Shown here: positions 1 to 7,003 of the stretch, piece by piece | Numbering within the stretch: position 1 is the first letter of the stretch | Layout: each line of letters begins with the position of its first letter | Assembly: GCA_003556325.1 (NCBI GenBank) | Contig: PWRF01000308.1 | Location: 1 to 32,367, forward strand | Direction of reading: 5' to 3' | Length of the DNA stretch: 32,367 bases | DNA from: Bacteroidales bacterium | GTDB lineage: Bacteria; Bacteroidota; Bacteroidia; Bacteroidales; UBA7960 | Notes under the pieces: generated by a model | What the model was told of the DNA's origin: nothing | Databases searched by the model: none | The model's input: only the letters and a program-made list of their open reading frames with translations | Program-made: the position numbers and the translations under genes

Positions 1-1505
1 AACCAGGTGATAAAATCGCGCTGCTGGGCAAAAATTCAGCACATTGGGGTATGTCGTACCTTGCAATCCTTACATACGGAGCTGTAGTCGTACCGATTTT
101 GCCTGATTTCAAGCCCAACGACGTGCATCATATTGTCAATCACTCAGAAAGCCGTTTGCTTATCAGCTCCGATGTCCTGTTCGATGCCCTTGACCCCGAC
201 AGGATGGATGACCTTCTGGGAATCATCTCACTAAATGATTTTTCTGTTCTTTCCGATGGCAAAGGGTCATCCATCAGCGATAAAGCCGAGCTCATAGAAG
301 ACAAACACCAGGAGAACTATCCGTACGGAGTACAATCCGACAGTCTGAAACTGCCTGTTATTCCGAATGAGAACCTTGCTGTGATCAGCTATACATCGGG
401 AACAACAGGATTTACGAAAGGGGTAATGCTACAGCACAACGCTTTGGTAGCCAATGTTGTATATGCAAACAACAATATGCCGCTCAACCCAGGCGACGAG
501 ATTGTTTCTTTTCTGCCACTTGCTCATGCCTACGGGTGTGCTTTTGAGTTTCTGTGGCCTTTTACCCTGGGATGCCACATTACCTTCCTTACCCGGACGC
601 CCTCTCCGCAGATTATTCTGCAGGCATTTAAAGAGGTAAGACCCCGGCTTGTGCTCTCAGTGCCCCTGATCATTGAAAAGATCTACAAAAAACAGATCAT
701 GCCTGTTATTGAAAAACCGGCAATGAAAAGCATGCTAAAAACACCGGTGCTCAGAAACATCATCAAAAAGAAAATCAGAAAAAAACTTGTCGATGTGTTT
801 GGCGGCAACTTCCATGAAGTTGTGATCGGTGGTGCCCCCCTGAACAAAGAGGTGGAAGATTTTTTGCATGACATCCGCTTCCCTTACTCCATAGGATACG
901 GGATGACAGAATGCGGACCGCTGATCAGCTATGCCAATTGGGACAAAACCCGGCCCGGTTCTGCAGGCAAAATTGTTGACACGCTTGAAGCAAAAGTTGA
1001 CAGTCCGGACCCGCAAAACATCGCCGGGGAAATCCTGGTGAGGGGCGAAAATGTCATGATGGGGTACTACAAAAACAAAGAGGCCACAAGAGAAGCCCTT
1101 GATGAGGATGGATGGCTGCATACGGGAGACCTGGGGCTGATCGACAAAAAAGGATATGTCTATATCAAAGGCAGAAGCAAAAGCATGATCCTGGGGCCGT
1201 CAGGACAAAATATATACCCCGAAGAAATTGAAGCCAAACTCAACAACAAAATGTTCATACAGGAATCACTTGTTATCGAGAACCAGGGCAGGCTTGAAGC
1301 ACTTGTATATCCCGATTATGAAGCAACAGACAAAGCGGAGGTAAGCGAAAACATGCTCAGGGAAATCCTGGAAGGATATAAAAGTTCTCTCAATAACAGC
1401 CTTCCTGTATATATGAACCTCTCAAAAATAAAAATTGTACCGGAAGAGTTTGCAAAAACACCCAAAAAGAGCATAAAACGCTTCCTGTACACACTTGACA
1501 GATAA
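1..1505 (+). CDS. AMP-dependent acyl-CoA synthetase (long-chain fatty acid-CoA ligase type), 5' end cut by window
   Basis: This enzyme activates a carboxylic acid, probably a fatty acid, with ATP to an acyl-adenylate and then to acyl-CoA. The frame is open back to base 3, so the gene starts outside the window; 500 residues are visible, and the ATG at 51 is internal. Visible motifs, numbered from base 3, are the P-loop YTSGTTGFTKG at about 130-140, YGMTECGP (A5), GWLHTGDLG (A7) and KGRSKSMILGPSGQNIYPEEIE (A8, hinge and CoA site). The C-terminus ends in a lysine-rich KTPKKSIKR stretch where the A10 catalytic lysine normally sits; read against the usual T-x-x-G-K spacing, a Ser takes the exact Lys position with lysines on either side. 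The family is secure but chain-length specificity cannot be read. A sigma factor gene follows after 161 bases with its own promoter. Confidence 0.93.
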   Translation, partial: PGDKIALLGKNSAHWGMSYLAILTYGAVVVPILPDFKPNDVHHIVNHSESRLLISSDVLFDALDPDRMDDLLGIISLNDFSVLSDGKGSSISDKAELIEDKHQENYPYGVQSDSLKLPVIPNENLAVISYTSGTTGFTKGVMLQHNALVANVVYANNNMPLNPGDEIVSFLPLAHAYGCAFEFLWPFTLGCHITFLTRTPSPQIILQAFKEVRPRLVLSVPLIIEKIYKKQIMPVIEKPAMKSMLKTPVLRNIIKKKIRKKLVDVFGGNFHEVVIGGAPLNKEVEDFLHDIRFPYSIGYGMTECGPLISYANWDKTRPGSAGKIVDTLEAKVDSPDPQNIAGEILVRGENVMMGYYKNKEATREALDEDGWLHTGDLGLIDKKGYVYIKGRSKSMILGPSGQNIYPEEIEAKLNNKMFIQESLVIENQGRLEALVYPDYEATDKAEVSENMLREILEGYKSSLNNSLPVYMNLSKIKIVPEEFAKTPKKSIKRFLYTLDR

Positions 1506-1516
1506 AAAATCAGATC

Positions 1517-1552
1517 TTTGTTTGTTAAAAGATTAAAATGTTTTTATATTTG
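1517..1552 (+). promoter_or_regulatory. Bacteroidota-type promoter for the sigma factor gene
   Basis: A -33 element TTTG at 1521-1524 is followed by a 20-base spacer and an exact -7 element TATATTTG (TAnnTTTG) at 1545-1552. A second TTTG sits at 1517-1520. The predicted start of transcription is near 1559, giving a leader of about 108 bases before the ATG at 1667. This is the best promoter match in the window and it rules out the longer reading frame beginning at 1538. Confidence 0.75.
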
Positions 1553-1651
1553 TGGTGTCAGAAAAGCGACATCATACCAATCAATCTTCAGTGCAAACCA
1601 AAACATAGGAGGACGAATTATCGAATAGACGCTTACGCTGGTTTAACACAT

Positions 1652-1658
1652 AAGGAGG
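1652..1658 (+). promoter_or_regulatory. Strong Shine-Dalgarno site fixing the sigma factor start
   Basis: AAGGAGG lies 8 bases before the ATG at 1667. Strong Shine-Dalgarno sites are uncommon in Bacteroidota, so this one is informative. A second AGGAGG at 1607-1612 in the same leader has no start codon at a suitable distance. Confidence 0.7.
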
Positions 1659-1666
1659 CCATTATT

Positions 1667-2254
1667 ATGAATGACCGCACAGCGACTAGCGATCAGGAGT
1701 TGATTCGTCTGTTCATCTCTGGTGATCACAATGCATTGGAGACACTTATCAACCGCCATCAACGCAAGATTTTCTCGTATATCCTCTTAATTGTCAAGGA
1801 TAAACATCTGGCTGAAGATATCTTCCAGGATACCTTCATCAAGATCATTAAAACCCTGCGGGCGGGTGCCTACAATGAGGAAGGCAAGTTTTTGCCCTGG
1901 GCCATGCGTATAGCCCATAACCTTACCATAGACTTCTTCCGGAAATCCAAGCGTATGCCGTTCAAGGAGAACAGTGAAGAGTATGACCTGTTTGAAACCC
2001 TGAAAATATACGAGGACACCGTTGAAGAAAAAATGATCACGGGGCAAATCCATAACGATGTCCGTAAACTCATCGAATACCTGCCGGAAGAGCAAAAGCA
2101 GGTGCTCAAAATGCGGCATTACAAGGAGATGAGCTTTAAAGAAATTGCCCAGGCAACAGACGTCAGCATTAATACCGCCCTCGGAAGGATGCGCTATGCC
2201 CTGATAAACCTGCGCAAGATGATAGACGAAAAGAATATCATTCTTACGCGATAA
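1667..2254 (+). CDS. RNA polymerase sigma-70 family factor, ECF type
   Basis: A 195-residue alternative sigma factor with only regions 2 and 4. Region 2 is at about residues 25-95 (ALETLINRHQRKIF, then HLAEDIFQDTFIKII for -10 recognition and core binding). Region 4 is at about 125-190 (LPEEQKQVLKMRHYKEMSFKEIA, with the helix-turn-helix at TDVSINTALGRMRYAL) and would contact the -35 element. I chose the start at 1667 because of the AAGGAGG site and because the upstream ATG at 1538 lies inside the promoter. No anti-sigma factor gene is next to it: the following gene is murB, behind a terminator. Control may therefore be transcriptional or through a distant partner. Its own promoter matches the housekeeping consensus rather than showing autoregulation. 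The family is certain; the regulon is unknown. Confidence 0.93.
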   Translation: MNDRTATSDQELIRLFISGDHNALETLINRHQRKIFSYILLIVKDKHLAEDIFQDTFIKIIKTLRAGAYNEEGKFLPWAMRIAHNLTIDFFRKSKRMPFKENSEEYDLFETLKIYEDTVEEKMITGQIHNDVRKLIEYLPEEQKQVLKMRHYKEMSFKEIAQATDVSINTALGRMRYALINLRKMIDEKNIILTR

Positions 2255-2312
2255 CCTTTATCACAGAACACCACACCCTATCCAGGTCATGACACCACCA
2301 CGGATCACCATG

Positions 2313-2335
2313 ACCGGACAGGGATGCCCGGTTTT
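2313..2335 (+). terminator. Possible weak terminator after sigma factor gene
   Basis: ACCGG at 2313-2317 can pair with CCGGT at 2328-2332 and is followed by TTTT. The stem is only five base pairs, and a stronger hairpin follows about 40 bases later. Confidence 0.3.
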
Positions 2336-2374
2336 CTGTAATACGGCTTTATCAATTCAGGAAAAATTATATTC

Positions 2375-2397
2375 AAACCGGTATACCCGGTTTTTTT
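2375..2397 (+). terminator. Rho-independent terminator after sigma factor gene
   Basis: AAACCGG (2375-2381) and CCGGTTT (2387-2393) form a perfect 7-bp stem around a TATAC loop, followed by a run of T to 2397. It isolates the sigma factor transcript from murB. Confidence 0.7.
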
Positions 2398-2429
2398 GTT
2401 GCAAACTGCAGCTTAGGACTTTTTTACAT

Positions 2430-2437
2430 TACCTTTG
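2430..2437 (+). promoter_or_regulatory. -7 promoter element for murB
   Basis: TACCTTTG matches TAnnTTTG exactly. No clear TTTG lies 19-21 bases upstream. Transcription would start near 2444, which excludes the TTG at 2435 as start codon and supports the ATG at 2480. Confidence 0.45.
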
Positions 2438-2479
2438 AAGCACATAACACAACGGGCACATCACTTCGACAACACTGCC

Positions 2480-3493
2480 ATGACGATTTGTGAAAATCAT
2501 CCTTTGAAGAATTTGAATACCTTTGGGTTAGATGTTTATGCCCGGTATTATACGGAAATTCGTGATGAGAAAATGCTCTATGACCTTTTCAGGGTGAAAG
2601 AATTGTTTCAAAATAAACATCTTATTCTTGGCGAAGGAAGCAATATCCTTTTTTCCGGAGATTATGACGGGACCGTGGTCAGGATAATGCTTAAGGGAAT
2701 AGAGGTAACAGGAAAAAAGGATGGATATGTTTTCATACGGGTTAACGCGGGAGAGATATGGGACCACCTCGTATCTTTTTGTGTTTCGCAAGGATGGGGC
2801 GGACTGGAAAACCTTTCCCTGATCCCCGGCCAGGTCGGAAGCAGCCCGATACAAAATATTGGCGCCTACGGGGTAGAACTGGAAACACTTTTTGTATCGC
2901 TCGAGGCGTTTGATAAACTAAAGGGGGAAAGCGTGGTGTTCCGTCACAAAGACTGCCAGTTCGGATACAGGAACAGCGTTTTCAAGGGCCGGTCCGGGGG
3001 CCGCTATGTTATAACATCGGTTACCCTAAGGCTGAAGGAAGATCCGGAGCTGAACACAAGCTATGGAAGTGTAGCTGAGGAATTGAAAAATATGGGAATC
3101 TCCTCGCCTGGGATCAAAGACGTGAGAGAAGCAGTGTGCCGGATACGCAGAAGCAAACTGCCAGACCCGGAAGATCTGGGAAACGCAGGAAGCTTTTTCA
3201 AAAACCCGGTGGTTCCGTTGAGAAAATACAATGACCTGAAAAGCAAACATCCTGACCTGGTGGCTTACGGCGCTGGTAACGGCATGAAGCTTGCCGCAGG
3301 ATGGCTCATCGATAAGGCCGGGTGGAAAGGATACCGCCACAACGATGCAGGAGTTCATGAAAAACAAGCCCTTGTCCTCGTAAACCACGGCAAGGCATCA
3401 GGTAAGGAAATACTTGACCTGGCGGGTCGCATTAAAGACTCTGTTTCCCGGCGTTTTGGTGTGTCGCTGGAACCCGAAGTGAATATAATATGA
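2480..3493 (+). CDS. murB: UDP-N-acetylenolpyruvoylglucosamine reductase MurB
   Basis: This FAD enzyme of the cytoplasm reduces UDP-GlcNAc-enolpyruvate with NADPH to UDP-N-acetylmuramate, the second committed step of peptidoglycan synthesis. The 337 residues fit type I MurB (E. coli 342). Visible are the N-terminal NTFGLDV, the FAD-binding LGEGSNILF, the PGQVGSSPIQNIGAYG motif at about 116, the CQFGYRNSVFKG segment typical of type I enzymes, the catalytic serine in GSFFKNP (Ser238) and the C-terminal catalytic glutamate in PEV (Glu333). I placed the start at the ATG at 2480 because the -7 element at 2430-2437 overlaps the longer reading. A small membrane-protein gene follows within 40 bases. 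Confidence 0.95.
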   Translation: MTICENHPLKNLNTFGLDVYARYYTEIRDEKMLYDLFRVKELFQNKHLILGEGSNILFSGDYDGTVVRIMLKGIEVTGKKDGYVFIRVNAGEIWDHLVSFCVSQGWGGLENLSLIPGQVGSSPIQNIGAYGVELETLFVSLEAFDKLKGESVVFRHKDCQFGYRNSVFKGRSGGRYVITSVTLRLKEDPELNTSYGSVAEELKNMGISSPGIKDVREAVCRIRRSKLPDPEDLGNAGSFFKNPVVPLRKYNDLKSKHPDLVAYGAGNGMKLAAGWLIDKAGWKGYRHNDAGVHEKQALVLVNHGKASGKEILDLAGRIKDSVSRRFGVSLEPEVNII

Positions 3494-3532
3494 TTGACCC
3501 TGCGGCCGGGAAAACGGATATACAAATTGGAT

Positions 3533-4141
3533 ATGATGCCCCGAAAAGATACCCTTGTAAATAAGTTCGAAAAAGCCGGCCTGGCAACAGTGATCGTAAT
3601 CTGGATCTTACGTGCCGCTTTTGGCCCCATGTTTAATTTTTCCCTGCTGCTGATAACCACCTTGCTGGCAATCTATTATCTCTGGTTTGGTTTTTTTATA
3701 TTCAACAAAATGCAGCCGCTGGATTTACTCTATCAGCGAAATCACCAAAACATCAGCCGGTTTCATATATCGGCAGGACTCCTTTCAGGATTGATATTAT
3801 CCTACAGCCTGATCGCCATTTTGTTTGGATTCCTTTTCTTCCCGGGTATGCAAACCGCCCTGATCACCGCATTATCAATCCTGCTGCTATTTACAGCCGG
3901 GATTATCGCGTACGACCTGGTAAAGAAAAAACACCGGAAAATATGCAAAAGATATTACTACCGGGCAGCTGTCATTGGTTTCTTTTTAGCTATCCTATTG
4001 TTTACCCCGATCGAAACGAGGCTTTCAGTTCTCTTCAGGCAATACCCTGACTTTCAGGAAGCTTACCTGGAGTACAGAGAAAACCCGGACGATGAGGAAG
4101 CCGAGGAGCGACTGCGTGAGGAAAGAAGCAGGTTCAGGTAA
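3533..4141 (+). CDS. Uncharacterised multi-pass membrane protein
   Basis: I do not recognise a named family. From the ATG at 3533 (a second ATG follows at 3536) it is 202 residues. About four to five hydrophobic segments are visible: roughly residues 15-60 in two stretches, 75-135 in two stretches, and 145-170. A highly charged C-terminal tail of about 30 residues is rich in Glu and Arg (YRENPDDEEAEERLREERSR) and probably faces the cytoplasm. A longer reading from a TTG at 3494 directly after the murB stop is possible, giving 215 residues. It probably shares the murB transcript (39-base gap) and converges on the phosphohexomutase gene with only 6 bases between stops. Function unknown. Confidence 0.75.
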   Translation: MMPRKDTLVNKFEKAGLATVIVIWILRAAFGPMFNFSLLLITTLLAIYYLWFGFFIFNKMQPLDLLYQRNHQNISRFHISAGLLSGLILSYSLIAILFGFLFFPGMQTALITALSILLLFTAGIIAYDLVKKKHRKICKRYYYRAAVIGFFLAILLFTPIETRLSVLFRQYPDFQEAYLEYRENPDDEEAEERLREERSRFR

Positions 4142-4147
4142 AGCACC

Positions 4148-5884
4148 TCATCCTGTTCCCAGATCTTCCTGAATTGCTTTGATCCTGCCAAGCAACTCTT
4201 CCCGCACCTTTTCGTAGTTTTCAATATGATCCAGTCCGGCATTACAGCTGAAATAAAACTTGATCTTTGGTTCCGTGCCCGAAGGCCTCATGGTAATCCT
4301 GGTGCCGTCTTCCAGCACAAACTGGAGCACATTGGCTGACGGCAGATCGATAGGAAACTCCTGGTCGAGATATATGTCACGATCGATCCCTGATTGGTAA
4401 TCCAATATCCGTGCAACGGTTAATCCGCTTATGCTTTCGGGCGGCTGCCGGCGAAATCTGTCCATCATGGCCTTTATCTCCCTGCCGCCTTCAATGCCTT
4501 TGCGGGTGAGAGACACCAGCGACTCGACATACAATCCGTGTTTAACGTATATGGAGCGCAGCAGATCATACAAGGTCATATTCCGGGACTTTGCCCATGC
4601 CGCGGCTTCTGCAACCATGCAACAGCTGATCACCGCATCTTTGTCGCGCACCAGGTCGCCAACCAGAAAACCATAGCTTTCCTCGCCACCACACAGAAAT
4701 TTCTTTTTGCCTTCAAGCAATCGCATTTTTTCAGCGATGTATTTAAAGCCGGTAAGCACGTCGTAGAACTCCACATCGTAATCTTCGGCTATCCTGCTGA
4801 GCAGGTCGCTGGTAACAATGGTTTTGACAATGTACTCCCTGCCGGTTAGCCCGTCCTTTTGCTTCATTTGCTCGAGTATATACCAGGTAAGCAGGGTGGC
4901 GCATTGATTGCCGTTCAGCAGGATGTATTCGCCCCTGTCATTTTTGATGCCTACTCCAAGCCGGTCGCCATCGGGGTCGGTTGCCATAACCAGATCGGCA
5001 TCAACCTCTCTGGCCTTATCCAGAGCCATCTTAAAAGCAGCCGCCTCTTCCGGATTGGGTGATTCTACAGTGGGGAAATTCCCGTCTGTTACATCCTGCT
5101 CCGGCACATTATACACCGATTTAAAGCCAAAAGCGGCCAAAGCCTGTGGCACCAGCCGGACAGTAGTTCCGTGGATGGGGGTAAATACAATTTGCAGATC
5201 GCTGTGGCTACGATTGACCTCCGGGTTTAATGAAAGTGATTGGATCTGCTTAAGATACTGTCGGTCAAATGTCTCCTCCAGCTTTGTTATTAGTGTTGGA
5301 TCGGCCTGAAAACGGATGTCCTCAACAGCGGTTCTGGTTACCTCCTCGATAATATTCTTGTCGTGTGGGGGAACGAGCTGTCCTCCGTCCTCCCAATAGA
5401 CCTTGTAACCATTATATTCCGGAGGGTTGTGTGATGCGGTGATGACAATCCCGGCCTGGCACTTAAGCTCCCTGACAGCAAAAGACAGCAAAGGCGTAGG
5501 CCTCAGATCATCGAAGACAAAAACCTGTATGCCATTGGCAGTCAGGACATCCGCTGTGATCCTGGTAAAGTATTCACTGTTGTTCCTGCAGTCATGTGCA
5601 ATGGCTACGGAAGGACGCTCCAATGCAGGAAAGGACTTCAGAATATAATCAGCCAGCCCCTGTGTCGCCATCCCAACGGTATACTTGTTCATTCTGTTCG
5701 TACCAACACCCATTACACCCCGCAAACCGCCTGTGCCAAATTCAAGATCCTTGTAAAACGCATCGGCCAGCGCAGCAGTATCCTCATCCATCATTCGTCT
5801 CACCTCTTTCCGGGTCTCTTCATCAAACACGCTGGTCAGCCAAATCTCAGCACGTTCCCGGATCGCCTTGTCCACTTTACTCAT
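4148..5884 (-). CDS. Phospho-sugar mutase (phosphoglucomutase/phosphomannomutase, PgcA-like)
   Basis: An alpha-D-phosphohexomutase that interconverts hexose 1- and 6-phosphates, feeding glycogen, sugar nucleotides or glycolysis. The 578 residues fit the long PgcA/PGM2-like subgroup. All four active-site motifs are present: the phosphoserine loop TASHNPPEYNGYK with Ser151, the metal loop DPDGDRLG with Asp303, Asp305 and Asp307, the sugar-binding GGEESYGF with Glu402 and Ser404, and the phosphate-binding RPSGTEPKIKFY near the C-terminus. The N-terminal EFGTGGLRGVMG loop (residues 48-59) is typical of the subgroup. Whether glucose or mannose phosphate is preferred cannot be decided from sequence. 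A -7 element at 5934-5941 gives it its own promoter. Confidence 0.95.
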   Translation of the reverse strand: MSKVDKAIRERAEIWLTSVFDEETRKEVRRMMDEDTAALADAFYKDLEFGTGGLRGVMGVGTNRMNKYTVGMATQGLADYILKSFPALERPSVAIAHDCRNNSEYFTRITADVLTANGIQVFVFDDLRPTPLLSFAVRELKCQAGIVITASHNPPEYNGYKVYWEDGGQLVPPHDKNIIEEVTRTAVEDIRFQADPTLITKLEETFDRQYLKQIQSLSLNPEVNRSHSDLQIVFTPIHGTTVRLVPQALAAFGFKSVYNVPEQDVTDGNFPTVESPNPEEAAAFKMALDKAREVDADLVMATDPDGDRLGVGIKNDRGEYILLNGNQCATLLTWYILEQMKQKDGLTGREYIVKTIVTSDLLSRIAEDYDVEFYDVLTGFKYIAEKMRLLEGKKKFLCGGEESYGFLVGDLVRDKDAVISCCMVAEAAAWAKSRNMTLYDLLRSIYVKHGLYVESLVSLTRKGIEGGREIKAMMDRFRRQPPESISGLTVARILDYQSGIDRDIYLDQEFPIDLPSANVLQFVLEDGTRITMRPSGTEPKIKFYFSCNAGLDHIENYEKVREELLGRIKAIQEDLGTG

Positions 5885-5933
5885 CTCTTATGCATTTTGT
5901 TTCTACAACTATTTATGAAAAAAATACCTCACT

Positions 5934-5941
5934 CAAATATA
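5934..5941 (-). promoter_or_regulatory. -7 promoter element for the phosphohexomutase gene
   Basis: On the minus strand 5941 to 5934 reads TATATTTG, an exact TAnnTTTG. The leader would be about 45 bases. No good TTTG lies at the expected upstream spacing. Confidence 0.42.
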
Positions 5942-5996
5942 AGGCAATTTTTTCGTGAAAAGGAGCCAGCAGAGTAAAAGTTTGCATATAAACACG

Positions 5997-6027
5997 AAAA
6001 AAGGCCGCCTGAAAATCAGACGGCCTT
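5997..6027 (-). terminator. Strong rho-independent terminator of the tRNA-Leu operon
   Basis: Read on the minus strand, a 12-bp stem (6027-6016 with 6012-6001, one G-T wobble) closes a 3-base loop and is followed by a T run complementary to the A run at 5997-6002. It begins 3 bases after the tRNA-Leu(CAG) 3' end. Confidence 0.85.
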
Positions 6028-6029
6028 AG

Positions 6030-6113
6030 TGCCCGGAGCAGGACTCGAACCTGCACGATGTTACCATCACTAGTCCCTGAAACTAGCGCGTCTACCAATT
6101 TCGCCATCCGGGC
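6030..6113 (-). tRNA. tRNA-Leu (anticodon CAG)
   Basis: An 84-base type II tRNA with a long variable arm. The acceptor stem GCCCGGA (6113-6107) pairs with TCCGGGC (6037-6031), and the discriminator base is A at 6030. The anticodon stem CTAGT/ACTAG encloses the loop TTCAGGG, giving CAG. The T-arm contains GGTTCGAGTCC. The 3' CCA is not encoded (the next bases read CTA), so it must be added after transcription. It is the second gene of a two-tRNA transcript. Confidence 0.95.
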
Positions 6114-6185
6114 CAGGATTAATGCAAGCAGCCATCAGATATGACTGACCTGCTGTAAAAATGTGTAAGAACTTTTTGTTACTGG

Positions 6186-6269
6186 TGCCCAGGACAAGAC
6201 TCGAACTTGCACGGCCTTGCGGCCACTACCCCCTCAAAGTAGCGTGTCTACCAGTTTCACCACCTGGGC
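6186..6269 (-). tRNA. tRNA-Leu (anticodon GAG)
   Basis: An 84-base type II tRNA. The acceptor stem GCCCAGG (6269-6263) pairs with CCTGGGC (6193-6187), with discriminator A at 6186. The anticodon loop TTGAGGG gives GAG. The variable arm contains the perfect hairpin GGCCGCAAGGCC. Unlike its neighbour, the 3' CCA is encoded in the DNA (6185-6183). It is the promoter-proximal gene of the pair. Confidence 0.95.
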
Positions 6270-6283
6270 GCTGATTGCGACGG

Positions 6284-6317
6284 CAAAATTACAAAAAAAC
6301 TTATTGAACTTCACAAA
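6284..6317 (-). promoter_or_regulatory. Promoter of the tRNA-Leu operon
   Basis: On the minus strand TTTG (6317-6314) and TAATTTTG (6291-6284, exact TAnnTTTG) are separated by 22 bases. Transcription would start near 6277, just before the tRNA-Leu(GAG) 5' end at 6269. Confidence 0.55.
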
Positions 6318-6432
6318 AAAAATTCAACCTTTGCATAAAAATTGCGGATCGCAGGGACAGAGACACAAAACAAGGCTAAGAATCAACGCCAAAGCCTTCT
6401 TTATGCTTAAACCGGAACAAAAGATCTATCCT

Positions 6433-6987
6433 ATGGAAGAAAAGTCACCAGACGATAAGAGTATATCCAGGCAGGTCATTGAAATGATCACAGTAGCCAA
6501 CGAATATTGCCTGTTTTTAGAGAAAGCCGGACAATACAGCAGGCAGGATATCCTCAGGTATTTTCAGAAAGTCGCCCCGCTGCTGTATCTTAAGGGAGCT
6601 TTACTTCCTGCCGTCCCTGTAAACGATCCCGGGGTCATGGAACGTTATGTAACTGAAGAACAATGGGAGACTGTCTTCAAGGCCTTGCGCGAACAATTTA
6701 AGGAAATAGATGTATATTACACACTGGACCATAACAATGATTCCGTTGAGTCAAGCCTGGCCGATAATATGGCCGATATTTACCAGGACATGAAGGATTT
6801 TGTAATGCTTTATCAAAAGAACACTGCTCCCGCCCGGCAAAATGCCGTTGAACAACTCAGAGACCTGTTTCGCTGGCATTGGGGGCCAACCCTTCTTTCG
6901 GCGATGGGCAGAATACACCAGGTCCTGCATAAAGAGGTTATAGACCCCGATTTGCTTGACGAAGATCACGGATGGCTTATTGATTAA
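6433..6987 (+). CDS. DUF5063 family protein
   Basis: A predicted soluble cytoplasmic protein of 184 residues, largely helical, that I match to DUF5063 from the pattern VIEMITVANEYCLFLEKA near the N-terminus, the central PLLYLKGALLP, SLADNMADIYQDMKDFV, and the tryptophan-containing end RWHWGPTLLSAMGRIH. The family is widespread in Bacteroidota and has no established function. I chose the ATG at 6433 because family members start about 15 residues before the conserved VIEFVTVANEYC-like block. An ATG at 6403 is possible, while the full open frame back to 6217 would run through the tRNA gene and is rejected. A poor promoter match (AACCTTTG, 6326-6333) lies back to back with the tRNA promoter. Confidence 0.82.
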   Translation: MEEKSPDDKSISRQVIEMITVANEYCLFLEKAGQYSRQDILRYFQKVAPLLYLKGALLPAVPVNDPGVMERYVTEEQWETVFKALREQFKEIDVYYTLDHNNDSVESSLADNMADIYQDMKDFVMLYQKNTAPARQNAVEQLRDLFRWHWGPTLLSAMGRIHQVLHKEVIDPDLLDEDHGWLID

Positions 6988-7003
6988 TTTAACAGAAAGA
7001 CCT

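Noticed and set aside
2435-2479. TTG at 2435 as the murB start
   Set aside because: It lies within the TACCTTTG -7 element and adds residues not typical of MurB; the ATG at 2480 fits length and promoter.
3490-3564. 24-codon reading frame overlapping the murB stop codon (ATGA)
   Set aside because: Too short and without recognisable features; it runs out of frame into the membrane-protein gene.
4431-5977. Plus-strand open frames opposite the phosphohexomutase gene
   Set aside because: They are shadows of a complete, motif-rich gene on the other strand and show no recognisable domains.
6217-6432. Extension of the DUF5063 reading frame back to 6217
   Set aside because: It would translate part of the tRNA-Leu(GAG) gene and its promoter; family members start near 6433.
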